Shown: positions 1 through 9,016, counted from the stretch's first letter. The stretch: 64,000 nucleotides of DNA from Prevotella sp. AGR2160 (GCF_000424185.1 NZ_AUJK01000002.1:186001-250000), one strand, 5' to 3'. Numbers and translations are program-made. The notes: generated by a model not told the origin, from the letters alone.

Positions 1-189
1 ACGGTGACGGTAGCCAAGGACAACGAGCCCCATTTCGAGTCCATCGACTGTACACCCTCCTTCTTCCATCAGATCCAGGGCGTGAGCTATACGAAGCATG
101 CCATCGACTCCATCACCATTCATACTTCTTATGTGAACTATGACCAGACATCCACACATTTCTACCTCTATATGCGTCCTTCTGAGTAG
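1..189 (+). CDS. C-terminal end of a small secreted protein (possibly DUF6452-like), partial
   Basis: An open frame enters from the left edge and ends at a TAG at 187-189, so only the last 62 residues are visible. They look like an all-beta segment (alternating hydrophobic and polar residues, ending HFYLYMRPSE). In Bacteroidota, a small DUF6452 lipoprotein commonly precedes a DUF6048 protein, which is how the next gene reads, so that identity is an inference from position and from faint resemblance. No signal peptide or domain can be judged from this fragment. The gene overlaps the next one by 50 nt in another frame, which suggests translational coupling. Confidence 0.5.
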   Translation, partial: TVTVAKDNEPHFESIDCTPSFFHQIQGVSYTKHAIDSITIHTSYVNYDQTSTHFYLYMRPSE

Positions 190-829
190 TATTCTCCTAC
201 CCCTCAGCACACAGGCCCAAAGCCGCAAGCCGAAAGTGGAAGAGAAAGATACTACCGCCATGTTCCGCAGTGTAGCTGTCTCTGCCGATCTCTTCGGCAT
301 TGGACGACGCGTCTTCTCCGACTACGGACAGTATGAGGTCGCAGCCCGGCTGAATCTCAAGGACCGTTGGTTCCCGATCGTCGAAGTCGGTATCGGGCAG
401 GCCGATGCTGAGGATGATACCAAGCATACGCACTTCAAGACTTCCGCCCCTTACTTCCGTGTCGGTATGGATTTTAATATCCTGCGCAACAAGCATGACC
501 GCTACCGTCTCTATGCCGGCGCCCGTTATGCTTATACGAATTATTCCTACGATATATGGAACAACAGTGTCACCGATCCCGTTTACGGCGGTGCTGCAGA
601 ATACCGTGCCGATAATCAGAAAGGCTACTATCACTGGGCCGAAGGCGTCTTCGGTGTCGATGTCACCATTTGTCAGCCCCTCCACCTCGGCTGGAGCGTG
701 CGTTATCAGAAACGGCTGGCCTATAAGGACGGTGAAGTCGGCAACAGCTGGTATGTTCCCGGCTTTGGTCGTCAGGGCAACGGACATCTCAACGGAACAT
801 TCAACATCATTATTGAATTGAATCTATGA
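140..829 (+). CDS. Secreted beta-barrel-like protein, probable DUF6048 family
   Basis: This 229-residue protein starts with a signal peptide (hydrophobic ICVLLSSILLPLS, probable cleavage after TQA). The rest has repeated aromatic beta-strand patterns (YFRVGMDFNIL, YRLYAGARYAY, LGWSVRYQKRL) typical of small outer-membrane barrels or porin-like proteins, and ends in a hydrophobic strand IIIELNL. I recognise it as resembling the DUF6048 family of Bacteroidota, whose function is unknown. The start at 140 gives a good signal peptide but lies inside the preceding gene; no later ATG keeps the signal. Its stop overlaps the apbE start (ATGA at 826-829), so the three genes probably form one operon. Confidence 0.7.
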   Translation: MTRHPHISTSICVLLSSILLPLSTQAQSRKPKVEEKDTTAMFRSVAVSADLFGIGRRVFSDYGQYEVAARLNLKDRWFPIVEVGIGQADAEDDTKHTHFKTSAPYFRVGMDFNILRNKHDRYRLYAGARYAYTNYSYDIWNNSVTDPVYGGAAEYRADNQKGYYHWAEGVFGVDVTICQPLHLGWSVRYQKRLAYKDGEVGNSWYVPGFGRQGNGHLNGTFNIIIELNL

Positions 830-1839
830 AAAAGAAAAAACTCCTCTGGCAGATTCCCTTCCTTCTCTTTCTGATCATCGGTACTGTCGTTATTATCCGC
901 GAACAACAGACGACGCCCTACCAGCATAATGAGGGATTCATCTTCGGTACGGAATATCATGTCACTTATCAGTATGATAAAGACTTACAGAAAGATATAG
1001 AAGCCCAGTTGAAAGAGGTGGACAACACCTTCTCCATGTTCAACGACCAGTCGCTCGTCTCTCTGTTCAACAAGAATGGACAGGTGAAAGGCAATGGGAT
1101 GTTTGATGAAGTCTTCCAACTGGCAAAGACCGTAAACACGGAGACCGACGGTGCCTTCGACATCACCGTGGCACCGCTCGTCAATGCCTGGGGCTTCGGT
1201 TTCAAGCACGAGCAGATGCCGACGGCTGCACAGGTGAAGGAATTGAAGAGTCATATCGGCATGGAGAAAGTAGCACTGCAGGGTTCTCTCTACCGCCGGA
1301 CTGATCCGAAGACGATGCTCGACTTCAGTGCTATCGCCAAAGGCTTCGGCTCTGATGTCGTGGCCCGTTTTCTCGAGAGTAAGGGCATCAACAACTTCAT
1401 GATTGAGATTGGCGGCGAGATTGTCACACGGGGCATCAATGCCGAGCGCGTGCCCTGGCGCATCGGCGTCACGAAACCCACCGATGACAGTCTGAATACC
1501 AATCAGGAGATTCAGACCATTCTGAATGTCACGGATATGGCTATGGCAACGAGTGGCAACTACCGTAACTTCTATTATAAAGGTGGAAAGAAATATGCCC
1601 ACACCATTGATCCGCACACGGGCTATCCCGTTCAGCATAACATTCTCTCTTCTACAGTATTGGCGAAGAACTGCGCAACAGCGGATGCCTACGCGACGTC
1701 TTTCATGGTACTAGGTCTGAATGGCGCACAGAAAGTGCTCGCCAAACATCCTGAGCTCATGGTTTATTTTATCTATGATGACCATGGAAAGAATAAGGTT
1801 TGGTTCTCTCCGAATATGAAAGAGAAGATCATGAGATAA
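826..1839 (+). CDS. apbE: FAD:protein FMN transferase (ApbE family)
   Basis: ApbE covalently attaches FMN from FAD to threonine residues of partners such as NqrB, NqrC and RnfG, using Mg2+, on the outer face of the inner membrane. The 337-residue protein has a basic start and one hydrophobic N-terminal segment (residues about 5-24) with no lipobox cysteine, so it is probably membrane-anchored or exported rather than a lipoprotein. Family motifs are clear: DFSAIAKGFG, the IGGEIVTRG loop, ATSGNYRNFY, the IDPHTGYP motif and the late ADAYATSFMVLG segment. Length is normal for the family. It overlaps the preceding gene by four bases. Confidence 0.93.
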   Translation: MKKKKLLWQIPFLLFLIIGTVVIIREQQTTPYQHNEGFIFGTEYHVTYQYDKDLQKDIEAQLKEVDNTFSMFNDQSLVSLFNKNGQVKGNGMFDEVFQLAKTVNTETDGAFDITVAPLVNAWGFGFKHEQMPTAAQVKELKSHIGMEKVALQGSLYRRTDPKTMLDFSAIAKGFGSDVVARFLESKGINNFMIEIGGEIVTRGINAERVPWRIGVTKPTDDSLNTNQEIQTILNVTDMAMATSGNYRNFYYKGGKKYAHTIDPHTGYPVQHNILSSTVLAKNCATADAYATSFMVLGLNGAQKVLAKHPELMVYFIYDDHGKNKVWFSPNMKEKIMR

Positions 1840-1861
1840 TCCTTTTAGCCGAAGAGTCAGT

Positions 1862-2527
1862 ATGATGATGTATGACCAGCTCATCAACTTACCCCTGTTC
1901 ATGGGACTGGGTGTGAGCGAGATGACGGAGATTGTGACGCAGGCACATTTCGACTTCCGAAAATACAAGGAAGGCGAGATGATTGTCAGCCATGGCGATG
2001 CTTGCAACCGACTGATCTTCGTCTTTCGTGGTCTCGTCGGCGTTGACGGTTGGGCCGACGACTACGGCTATGAAGTCAGTGAGACGCTTCGTGTGCCCGT
2101 CATGCTTGAGCCTGAAGCCCTCTTCGGTCTCCGCCAGCGCTTCACCCATGACTACCGGGCAGCAGAACCGTGCAGTACGGTTGCCATCAGCAAGGATGAG
2201 GTACGCATTCTTTCCGACCGTTACGACATTATTCGGTTGAATCTTCTCAACGCCGTTGCCACGAAAGCACAACGCCGTGCCGCCCTACTCTGGCGTGCCA
2301 CGCCACAGGATCTCGAGCACCGCATCATCCGCTGGTTTACGGATCGCTGTCTTCATCCTGCCGGTAAGAAAGTCTTCCATATCAAGATGACGCGCCTCGC
2401 TGCCGAGCTCAACGACAGTCGCCTCGATATCTCCAAAGCGCTCAACCGGCTGCAAGATTTAGGTTATCTGAGATTAACAAGGGGAATCATTACAATAGAA
2501 GAAATTGAGGCCTCACCCCTGGGGTGA
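1862..2527 (+). CDS. Crp/Fnr family transcriptional regulator
   Basis: The 221-residue protein has an N-terminal cyclic-nucleotide-binding-type beta roll (about residues 15-125) and a C-terminal winged helix (about 150-215) with a recognition-helix region MTRLAAELNDSRLDISKAL. No cysteine cluster suited to an Fnr iron-sulphur cluster is apparent, so the effector cannot be named. Three ATG codons in a row (1862, 1865, 1868) make the exact start uncertain. It lies 22 bp after apbE on the same strand and is probably co-transcribed. Its last residues (EEIEASPLG) are encoded by the left part of a terminator hairpin. Confidence 0.88.
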   Translation: MMMYDQLINLPLFMGLGVSEMTEIVTQAHFDFRKYKEGEMIVSHGDACNRLIFVFRGLVGVDGWADDYGYEVSETLRVPVMLEPEALFGLRQRFTHDYRAAEPCSTVAISKDEVRILSDRYDIIRLNLLNAVATKAQRRAALLWRATPQDLEHRIIRWFTDRCLHPAGKKVFHIKMTRLAAELNDSRLDISKALNRLQDLGYLRLTRGIITIEEIEASPLG

Positions 2528-2534
2528 GGCTTTT
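2510..2534 (+). terminator. Rho-independent terminator overlapping the 3' end of the Crp-type gene
   Basis: Perfect 10-bp arms (GCCTCACCCC at 2510-2519 and GGGGTGAGGC at 2521-2530) are followed by TTTT. The hairpin begins inside the coding sequence and the stop codon is within it. It separates the plus-strand operon from the convergent minus-strand genes. The GGTGAGGCT part resembles the repeat found at 11611 and 30777. Confidence 0.85.
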
Positions 2535-2823
2535 AGTATAACTTGATCTCCGTGATAATCTGCCCTTTCACGAGTTCATTCAATTGGCGAACAAGGGTCG
2601 TGCGGCGCATGGAAAGGTCCGCACGGGCAGCAGGATTGACGATCTTCACCAAGAGCGTCTGGTTTCGGATAAATTTCTCCGTCGTATAACGGGCAGCAAT
2701 AGGACCCGCCACCGTATCCCATGCCTCCAACAGACGGTGTTGCTTCAACGGCGTCTCCAGGCCTTCCTGCCGCAGCGTCTTGTTGAGCAGATCTCTAATA
2801 CCTTGTACTTTTCTTCTGAACAT
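2533..2823 (-). CDS. DUF721 family protein (DciA-like)
   Basis: This 96-residue basic protein (from MFRRKVQGIRDLL) matches the DUF721 family, whose proteobacterial relative DciA loads the replicative helicase; in Bacteroidota the role is inferred only. The LEAWDTVAGPIAARYT stretch and the later LLVKIVNPA strand are the family core. An alternative start four codons upstream (2835) is possible. It ends the minus-strand cluster downstream of fthC, with a 100-bp gap that holds a short repeat. In many Bacteroidota it sits directly after recF; here recF is 5 kb upstream on the same strand. Confidence 0.8.
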   Translation of the reverse strand: MFRRKVQGIRDLLNKTLRQEGLETPLKQHRLLEAWDTVAGPIAARYTTEKFIRNQTLLVKIVNPAARADLSMRRTTLVRQLNELVKGQIITEIKLY

Positions 2824-2846
2824 AATAATCAACAATTCTCTCCCAC

Positions 2847-2874
2847 CGAAGGGCGGCCCTTGAGGCCGTCCTAA
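2847..2874 (-). repeat. Dispersed GC-rich palindromic repeat, family C
   Basis: Read on the minus strand, this copy starts TTAGGACGGCC, then CAAGGGCCGCCC. It matches the copy at 19495-19523 almost base for base and the three tandem units at 52644-52737. It forms a GGCGGCC / GGCCGTCC hairpin between the DUF721 gene and fthC. Confidence 0.75.
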
Positions 2875-2940
2875 CTCCGACTAAAACACGACACCGTTAT
2901 TGTAGTCACTCTCAAAAGATATCATTTGTCTTCAAGAAAA

Positions 2941-3537
2941 TTATTCGTAAATCACCTCATCCATCATCACGTCAAACTCATTGGTAGGAATCTCCGCGAT
3001 GATTTGAAAAGGGAAGGCAACACCTATTTTATAAGAATGTGTCAACTGCTTCAGCGTCCGGTCATAATAGCCTTTACCGTGCCCGCAGCGATGGCCGCTG
3101 CGATCAAAAGCGACGCCGGGAATAAGGGCCACACCAATCTCGCCATAACGCTCGGGTGGAAAAACGGGGCCCACGGGTTCGAGAATATGATAGGCTATTC
3201 CTTCTTTGAGATCCTGATCGCCGTGATATTCCCGCAGTTCGAGATGAGTGCCATCAATGACACGTGGCAAGAGGACGAGATGTCCGGCTCTGTCAAGGGC
3301 CCGCACCAATTCATGGGTATCCACTTCGTCAGCCATGGAATAATAGGCGAAAACGACAGGCGACTGCCGCACATGCTCATCGGAGAGAATACGCTCGATG
3401 ATCGGCTGGGACATCGCTTGAAGCTGAGCACCGCTATATTGCCGCTTGACGGAGCGGATCGACGCACGGACCGCCCGTTTCTTCTGGGCGGCCACGCTCA
3501 TCGATTTGCCTGAATGGTTTGCTGTTGTTTTACACAT
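2941..3537 (-). CDS. fthC: 5-formyltetrahydrofolate cyclo-ligase
   Basis: This enzyme converts 5-formyl-THF to 5,10-methenyl-THF with ATP, returning a storage folate to the one-carbon pool. The 198-residue protein has the basic N-terminal ATP-binding region (KKRAVRASIRSVKRQ) and the hallmark C-terminal loop GVAFDRSGHRCGHGKGYYDR. Length is typical. It begins 6 bp after the stop of the S41 protease gene, so it lies in the same transcription unit. A second possible start is M13 (MSVAAQKKR), which would remove a short unconserved leader. Confidence 0.92.
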   Translation of the reverse strand: MCKTTANHSGKSMSVAAQKKRAVRASIRSVKRQYSGAQLQAMSQPIIERILSDEHVRQSPVVFAYYSMADEVDTHELVRALDRAGHLVLLPRVIDGTHLELREYHGDQDLKEGIAYHILEPVGPVFPPERYGEIGVALIPGVAFDRSGHRCGHGKGYYDRTLKQLTHSYKIGVAFPFQIIAEIPTNEFDVMMDEVIYE

Positions 3538-3543
3538 ACTTGT

Positions 3544-5241
3544 TTACCGCTTATGAGTGACGCCCTGCTTAGCCCCTAAGCCTTTCTTGGCTGCGGGCGC
3601 CGCCTTCTTCGGAGCCGGCTTCTTCGGCCATGCCGCATGGTTATCCATGACTTCCATAGCTTTCTTAATCACCGGATCATCCTGATTGGCATACTCGGTG
3701 AAAGCCTCATCATCAAGCATGTTATAGATGATACGTCCATTGATATACCGTTCAAGGAGTCGGTGACTCTTCTCGATAAGAAGATTACGGCGCTGAAGGC
3801 CATTCTTGTCGCCATAGTCAGCAAACTGCTCCACGAGATTCTGTTTCTGCAGATAGTCAGACAGTTCCATCATCTCCTTGAAGTTGTTCAGTTTCGGACG
3901 GTTGTCATCGGTATAGGTGAAAGCATACTGCAGAATCAGACCGCTCATAACAGCCTCCTTGAAATAGGATGTCATGCCAAGCGTATCCTCGGCCACAAAA
4001 ATATCCGGCGTGATACCACCGCCACCATAGACAACACGACCGATACTGGTATGGTAAGCGGGGCCGGTATGTTTGATACTGTCGGCATTGAAGAACTCAC
4101 CATGCTCATAGCGGTCGAGCAAATCCTGCTCATAGTCTTTGTCATCACCCATCGTATAGGGCTTCTGGATACAACGACCGGAAGGCGTGTAATAACGGGC
4201 AACGGTCAGACGAATCATACTGCCATCGGGGAAAGCTATCTGCTGTTGTACGAGACCCTTACCGAAAGAGCGGCGACCAATAATGGTAGCACGGTCATTA
4301 TCCTGCATGGCTCCGGCGAAGATCTCTGAAGCAGATGCCGATGCCTCATTGATCAATACAACGAGAGGAACTTTCTGGTAACTGCCCTCTCCATTGCTGC
4401 GGTATTCCTTACGCGGACTCTTGCGGCCCTGCGTATAAACAATGAGCTTGTTGTTCGGCAGGAACTCGTTGGCAATCTGTACGGCACTCTCCAAATAGCC
4501 GCCGCCATTGTCACGGAGATCGATAACGAGGTTACTGAAGCCGCTCTGACTGAGCTTGGCCAACGCAATGAGGAGCTCGGGATAAGTCGTCTCTCCCCAG
4601 TTCTTGATCTTGATATATCCTGTATGATCGTCGAGCATATAGCAGGCGGTGATACTCTTCGTCGGGATCTCACCACGCGTGACGGTGAAAGTCTTAATGG
4701 CATTGCTGCCGTAACGGAGGACGCCAATCTTCACCTTGGTATCCTTCGGACCTTTCAGACGGTGCATGGCTTCTTCATTCGTCACCTGCTTGCCGACGAA
4801 CTTCTTGCCGTCGACCATCACGATCTTATCACCGGCAAGGATGCCGGCACGCTCTGCCGGCCCGTTCTTGATCACGTTCTGCACATGGATGGTATCCTGA
4901 CGGATCGTGAACTCGATACCCACGCCGGAGAAAGAGCCTTTCAGGTCGTCGTTGGCCTGAGCAACGTCTTTTGCGCTGATATATACCGAGTGGGGATCCA
5001 GTTCTGCGAGAATCTGCGGGATAGCCTTGTCCACGAGCGAGTCGATATTCACGGGATCGACATACTGGTCATCAATGATATGCAACAAGTTGTTGAGTCG
5101 GTTGCTACCTGAATTGATGATGCTCAGCCTCGTCCCTCCGAAATGATTGGAGAAGAAGGAGCCGATGATGATACCTACTACGACACATACCGCCATGACG
5201 AGCGGCATGAGCCGGTTCTTATTTTGTTGATTCAGTTTCAT
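3544..5241 (-). CDS. S41 family C-terminal processing peptidase
   Basis: A 565-residue periplasmic or membrane-anchored serine protease of the Ctp/Prc type. Residues about 12-32 form an N-terminal signal-anchor. A PDZ domain follows (about 95-185; FSGVGIEF then the VIKNGPAERAGILAGD motif), then the S41 fold with LRDNGGGYLESA, the nucleophile region NEASASASEI and the general-base lysine in SFGKGLVQQ. The C-terminus is rich in Lys, Pro and Ala (KKPAPKKAAPAAKK), probably a flexible tail. Its start overlaps the end of the dCMP deaminase gene by 23 bp, indicating co-translation. Family members trim or degrade envelope proteins; the substrate here is unknown. Confidence 0.92.
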   Translation of the reverse strand: MKLNQQNKNRLMPLVMAVCVVVGIIIGSFFSNHFGGTRLSIINSGSNRLNNLLHIIDDQYVDPVNIDSLVDKAIPQILAELDPHSVYISAKDVAQANDDLKGSFSGVGIEFTIRQDTIHVQNVIKNGPAERAGILAGDKIVMVDGKKFVGKQVTNEEAMHRLKGPKDTKVKIGVLRYGSNAIKTFTVTRGEIPTKSITACYMLDDHTGYIKIKNWGETTYPELLIALAKLSQSGFSNLVIDLRDNGGGYLESAVQIANEFLPNNKLIVYTQGRKSPRKEYRSNGEGSYQKVPLVVLINEASASASEIFAGAMQDNDRATIIGRRSFGKGLVQQQIAFPDGSMIRLTVARYYTPSGRCIQKPYTMGDDKDYEQDLLDRYEHGEFFNADSIKHTGPAYHTSIGRVVYGGGGITPDIFVAEDTLGMTSYFKEAVMSGLILQYAFTYTDDNRPKLNNFKEMMELSDYLQKQNLVEQFADYGDKNGLQRRNLLIEKSHRLLERYINGRIIYNMLDDEAFTEYANQDDPVIKKAMEVMDNHAAWPKKPAPKKAAPAAKKGLGAKQGVTHKR

Positions 5242-5680
5242 TGTCTTTTAACTTTTCTTCGTCGTCAGGATTGAGATAGACTACCTCGATACCGGCCCGC
5301 CGCAGCAGCTGGAGACCATCGTCAAGACGGTATTTCTCAGCATAGACAACACGGCGGATACCAGCCTGAATAATGAGTTTCGAACACTCTATACACGGCG
5401 AGGCCGTTACATAGAGCGTAGCGCCCTCACTGTTGTTATTGCTGCGCGCCAGTTTCGTAATAGCGTTGGCTTCGGCATGGAGGACATAGGGCTTGGTGAC
5501 GTTGTTTTCATCCTCACAGACATTCTCAAAGCCCGAGGGCGTACCGTTGTAGCCGTCACTGATAATCATCTTGTCCTTCACCACCAAAGCTCCGACTTTA
5601 CGGCGCTTACAGTAGCTGTTCTCGGCCCAGATACGGGCCATACGCAGATAGCGGTAGTCTAATAATAACTGCTTATCCAT
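5219..5680 (-). CDS. dCMP deaminase family protein
   Basis: This zinc enzyme deaminates dCMP to dUMP, feeding thymidylate synthesis; close relatives are annotated ComEB. The 153-residue protein shows the cytidine/deoxycytidylate deaminase signature HAEANAI (zinc ligand His plus proton-shuttle Glu) and the second zinc motif SPCIECSKLI. The N-terminal region (AENSYCKRRKVGALVV) is typical of the family. It begins 3 bp after the M3 peptidase stop and overlaps the S41 protease start, so it is in the middle of an operon. Confidence 0.92.
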   Translation of the reverse strand: MDKQLLLDYRYLRMARIWAENSYCKRRKVGALVVKDKMIISDGYNGTPSGFENVCEDENNVTKPYVLHAEANAITKLARSNNNSEGATLYVTASPCIECSKLIIQAGIRRVVYAEKYRLDDGLQLLRRAGIEVVYLNPDDEEKLKDNETESTK

Positions 5681-5683
5681 AAC

Positions 5684-7771
5684 TTAATTCTTTTTGATAC
5701 CGTCACGCTCCAGCAGGGCATCGATCGTAGGCTCACCGCCACGGAAGCGTTTATAGAGCGTCATCGGATGTTCCGTACCGCCCTTGGATAGGACGCAGTC
5801 GCGGAAACGCTGTGCTGTAACGGGATTAAAAATTCCCTCTTTCTTGAAGACGCTGAAGGCATCGGCGTCGAGGACTTCGGCCCATTTATAACTATAATAC
5901 CCCGCGGCATAGCCTCCGGCCATGATATGCGAGAACTGCGTGGTCATACAGGTGTCGGGGAGCTGCGGCATGACCATTGCCTTCTCCCAGGCTTTCTTCT
6001 CGAAGGGAATGATGTCACCCGTGAACGGCTCCTTCTTCGTATAGTAAGCCATATCCAAGAGTCCGAAACTCACCTGACGGAGACAGGAATAGGCGGCATT
6101 GAAGTTACGGGAGGCGACGATGCGGTCGACGAGCTCATCGGGAATCGGCTCTCCGGTTTGATAATGGAAGGCAAACGTACGGAGGAACTCCTTCGACGTG
6201 GCGTAGTTCTCCATGAACTGCGACGGCAACTCCACGAAATCCCACCATACATTCGTACCACTGAGACTCTCGAAACGAGTATTGGCGAACATGCCATGAA
6301 GAGAATGCCCGAACTCATGCAGGAACGTTTCCACTTCTCCGAGTGTCAACAAAGCGGGTTTCTCTGCCGTCGGCTTGGTAAGATTCGTCACGACACTGAC
6401 ATGCGGACGTACATTCTCACCTTTGCGCGTGATCCATTGTCCTTGGAACTCCGTCATCCATGCGCCGCCCTGCTTGCCCTTACGGGGATAGAAGTCTGCA
6501 TAGAACACGGCGAGATAACTGCCGTCCTTGTCATAGACCTCATAGGCTTTCACATCGGGATGATAAACGGGGATATCCTTATTCTCCTGAAAGGTAATGC
6601 CATAGAGGGTATGGGCAAGTCCGAATACGCCCTTGATGACCTTATCCAATTGGAAATAGGGACGCAGCATCTCGGCATCGAGATTGAAACGCTCCATCTG
6701 CAGCTGATGACTATAATAGCTGAAATCCCAAGGCTCCAGCTGAAAGTCAGGGCCCTCAAGCGCCTTGGCCTTATTCTCAATATCTTCCACCTCTTTAGTT
6801 GCTGTGGGCCTATAAGCATCAATGAGGTCGTTGAGAAGTTTATAAACATTCTTCACGTTGGAGGCCATACGATGTTCCAGCACATAGTCGGCATAGGTAT
6901 CATAGCCAAGGAGCTGGGCGATCTCGCGACGGACATTGACGATCTTCTTGCAGATCTCGAGGTTGTTATTCTCGTTGTCATGGATACAGAGCGTATTGCG
7001 CGCCATATACATCTCCTTACGAAGGCTGCGTACCTTCGAATACGTCATAAACGGCGAATAACTCGGATAGTCGAGCGTGAACACCCAGCCTTCCAGTCCT
7101 TTCTCCTTCGCAGCGAGAGCGGCAGCGTCAATGGCCGTCTGCGGCAGACCGGCGAGCTGTTGCTCATCCGTAATATGCAGCGTGTAGGCTTTCGTGTCCT
7201 TCAGCAAGTTCTGAGAGAACTGCAGACTGAGCATGCTTGCCTCTTCCGTGAGTTTCCGCAGCTTCTCTTTTCCTTCATCATCAAGGAGAGCACCGGAACG
7301 GACAAAGCCGTCATAGCTGTTCTTCAGCAGCGTCTTCTCCTCTACCGTCAGTTCACGATCCGGATGATCGTACACAGCTTTCGTACGCAGGAAGAGCTCT
7401 TTATTGAGACTGACATCATTGGCATGCTTCGTCAACAACGGCGTCATCTTCTGCGCCAGCGCGTCGAGATCATCATTTGTCTCAGCACTGAGCATACAAG
7501 AGAAGACGGTAGACACGCGGTCGAGAAGGTCATAATAATGCGGACCTTTACTGTCGTCCTGGAAAGCAATGGTATTGTCGAAGGTCGGCGCGTCGGGATT
7601 ATGGATAATCTTATCAATCTCCTCATCATCACGGCGGATACCTTCCACGAATGCCTCCTCATAATCGGCCAGTTGAATACGGTCGAAAGGAACGGTATTA
7701 TGCGGAGTATTATAGGGGTGAAGGAATGGATTCTGTCTTTTCTGATTCTCTGTATTTTTCTCTATATTCAT
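5684..7771 (-). CDS. M3 family oligopeptidase (peptidyl-dipeptidase Dcp / oligopeptidase A type)
   Basis: A 695-residue zinc metallopeptidase that degrades short peptides. The thimet-type motif LHEFGHSLHGMF contains the HExxH zinc site (first His near residue 485), and the downstream glutamate lies in WDFVELPSQFMENY. No signal peptide is visible (start MNIEKNTENQKRQNPF), so the enzyme is probably cytoplasmic; some Bacteroidota relatives are exported. It heads the minus-strand cluster that continues into dCMP deaminase and the S41 protease, with a promoter box about 20 bp upstream. Confidence 0.92.
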   Translation of the reverse strand: MNIEKNTENQKRQNPFLHPYNTPHNTVPFDRIQLADYEEAFVEGIRRDDEEIDKIIHNPDAPTFDNTIAFQDDSKGPHYYDLLDRVSTVFSCMLSAETNDDLDALAQKMTPLLTKHANDVSLNKELFLRTKAVYDHPDRELTVEEKTLLKNSYDGFVRSGALLDDEGKEKLRKLTEEASMLSLQFSQNLLKDTKAYTLHITDEQQLAGLPQTAIDAAALAAKEKGLEGWVFTLDYPSYSPFMTYSKVRSLRKEMYMARNTLCIHDNENNNLEICKKIVNVRREIAQLLGYDTYADYVLEHRMASNVKNVYKLLNDLIDAYRPTATKEVEDIENKAKALEGPDFQLEPWDFSYYSHQLQMERFNLDAEMLRPYFQLDKVIKGVFGLAHTLYGITFQENKDIPVYHPDVKAYEVYDKDGSYLAVFYADFYPRKGKQGGAWMTEFQGQWITRKGENVRPHVSVVTNLTKPTAEKPALLTLGEVETFLHEFGHSLHGMFANTRFESLSGTNVWWDFVELPSQFMENYATSKEFLRTFAFHYQTGEPIPDELVDRIVASRNFNAAYSCLRQVSFGLLDMAYYTKKEPFTGDIIPFEKKAWEKAMVMPQLPDTCMTTQFSHIMAGGYAAGYYSYKWAEVLDADAFSVFKKEGIFNPVTAQRFRDCVLSKGGTEHPMTLYKRFRGGEPTIDALLERDGIKKN

Positions 7772-7790
7772 AACATCTTTTATTTTATTG

Positions 7791-7798
7791 CAAAGGTA
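7791..7798 (-). promoter_or_regulatory. Candidate -7 box for the M3 peptidase operon
   Basis: Minus-strand TACCTTTG followed by C fits the Bacteroidota -7 consensus TAnnTTTG, 19 bp before the start codon at 7771. No convincing TTTG is seen 20 bp upstream, so this is a half-site call. Confidence 0.5.
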
Positions 7799-7843
7799 CG
7801 AAAAAAGAATGGAATGAGAATAGTTTTTATATTATTTTTTACC

Positions 7844-8944
7844 CTATAATAGTTTTGCTTCTCCATCCTCCACTTCAAAGAGCCGATAGTCCGTCTGCGA
7901 GGCCGCAAGAATCCTGTCGAGATGCTCGCGGTTGGTATCCGTGATAAAGATCTGTCCGTAGCGGTCACTCGAGACGAGGCTGATGATCTGTTCCACGCGC
8001 TTGGCGTCGAGCTTATCGAAGATATCATCGAGAAGGAGCAGAGGCGTCGTCTTGCTCACCGTCTGACGAAGAAAGTCGAACTGTGCCAGTTTCAAGGCGA
8101 TGACAAACGTCTTCGTCTGTCCCTGCGAGCCCTCGCGCTTCATCTGAAAGCCGTCGATGAGCATCTCCAGGTCATCACGATGAACGCCATGAAGGGAATA
8201 GCCGACAGCAAGATCCTTGAAACGGTCACGCTGGATAATATCAAGCAACGGGCCCCGCTGTCCATGAGAGACATAGCGCAGACTCACCTGTTCATGTCCG
8301 CCGGAGAGTTGACTGTAGATCTGTTGGAAGAGCGGCTCGAGCCGCTGGATGAAGTCGGTGCGCTTATGATAGAGAATCTCTCCCGACGACGCCATCTCCC
8401 GTTCCCAGATATCAAGGAGCTGCGTATCGGGATCATCCTGTTTGAGTAAGGCATTGCGCTGCTGCAGCGCCTTGTTGTTGTTGGCCAGCGCATCCATATA
8501 CGATGGATCATACTGAGAAATAACCCTGTCCATCAGTTTCCTTCGCTGTTCGCTCCCGCCGTCAACGAGACTGTTGTCAGACGGAGAGACAAAGATAACA
8601 GGGATGAGGCCAATGTGCTCAGAGAGTCGCTTGTACTCCTTCTTATTCCGTTTAAAGTGTTTCTTCTGTCCACGCTTCATGCCACAGTAGATATGCTCTT
8701 CGTCGTTGCCGTCGTCAGAAGTATAGAGTCCTTCGAGCACCATAAAATCCTCGCCATGGGTGATCAGCTGCGAGTCGATGGGATTGAAGGCACTGTGACA
8801 GAACGAGAGATAATAGAGAGCGTCAAGGAGATTTGTCTTCCCCACTCCATTATGACCGATGAAACAGTTCATCTTCGGAGAGAAGTCGAGCGTCGCCTCG
8901 CGGATGTTCTTATAGTTGATAAGAGAGAGATGCTTGATAATCAT
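7844..8944 (-). CDS. recF: DNA replication and repair protein RecF
   Basis: RecF is an SMC-like ATPase that with RecO and RecR loads RecA at single-strand gaps. The 366-residue protein has Walker A HNGVGKTN (K36, T37), an ABC-type signature region SQGQTKTFVIALKLAQ, Walker B LLLLDDIFDKLD and the D-loop region, in the usual order and length. It is divergent from the TPR gene at 9142. The candidate promoter box ends only five bases before the ATG, which implies a leaderless or nearly leaderless message. Confidence 0.96.
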   Translation of the reverse strand: MIIKHLSLINYKNIREATLDFSPKMNCFIGHNGVGKTNLLDALYYLSFCHSAFNPIDSQLITHGEDFMVLEGLYTSDDGNDEEHIYCGMKRGQKKHFKRNKKEYKRLSEHIGLIPVIFVSPSDNSLVDGGSEQRRKLMDRVISQYDPSYMDALANNNKALQQRNALLKQDDPDTQLLDIWEREMASSGEILYHKRTDFIQRLEPLFQQIYSQLSGGHEQVSLRYVSHGQRGPLLDIIQRDRFKDLAVGYSLHGVHRDDLEMLIDGFQMKREGSQGQTKTFVIALKLAQFDFLRQTVSKTTPLLLLDDIFDKLDAKRVEQIISLVSSDRYGQIFITDTNREHLDRILAASQTDYRLFEVEDGEAKLL

Positions 8945-8949
8945 GGCTG

Positions 8950-8981
8950 CAAAATTACGTTTTTTTGTTCAGAAAGCGAAA
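8950..8981 (-). promoter_or_regulatory. Probable recF promoter
   Basis: On the minus strand TTTC, 20 bp, TAATTTTG matches the Bacteroidota consensus with one mismatch in the -33 element. The -7 box ends at 8950, five bases upstream of the recF ATG at 8944. Confidence 0.65.
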
Positions 8982-9016
8982 AAGGAGACCTTAAAAAATA
9001 AAAAGTGAGGGATAAA

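Noticed and set aside
5927-7849. 640-codon plus-strand frame opposite the M3 peptidase
   Set aside because: Antisense shadow of a conserved gene with HExxH motif; no recognisable protein features.
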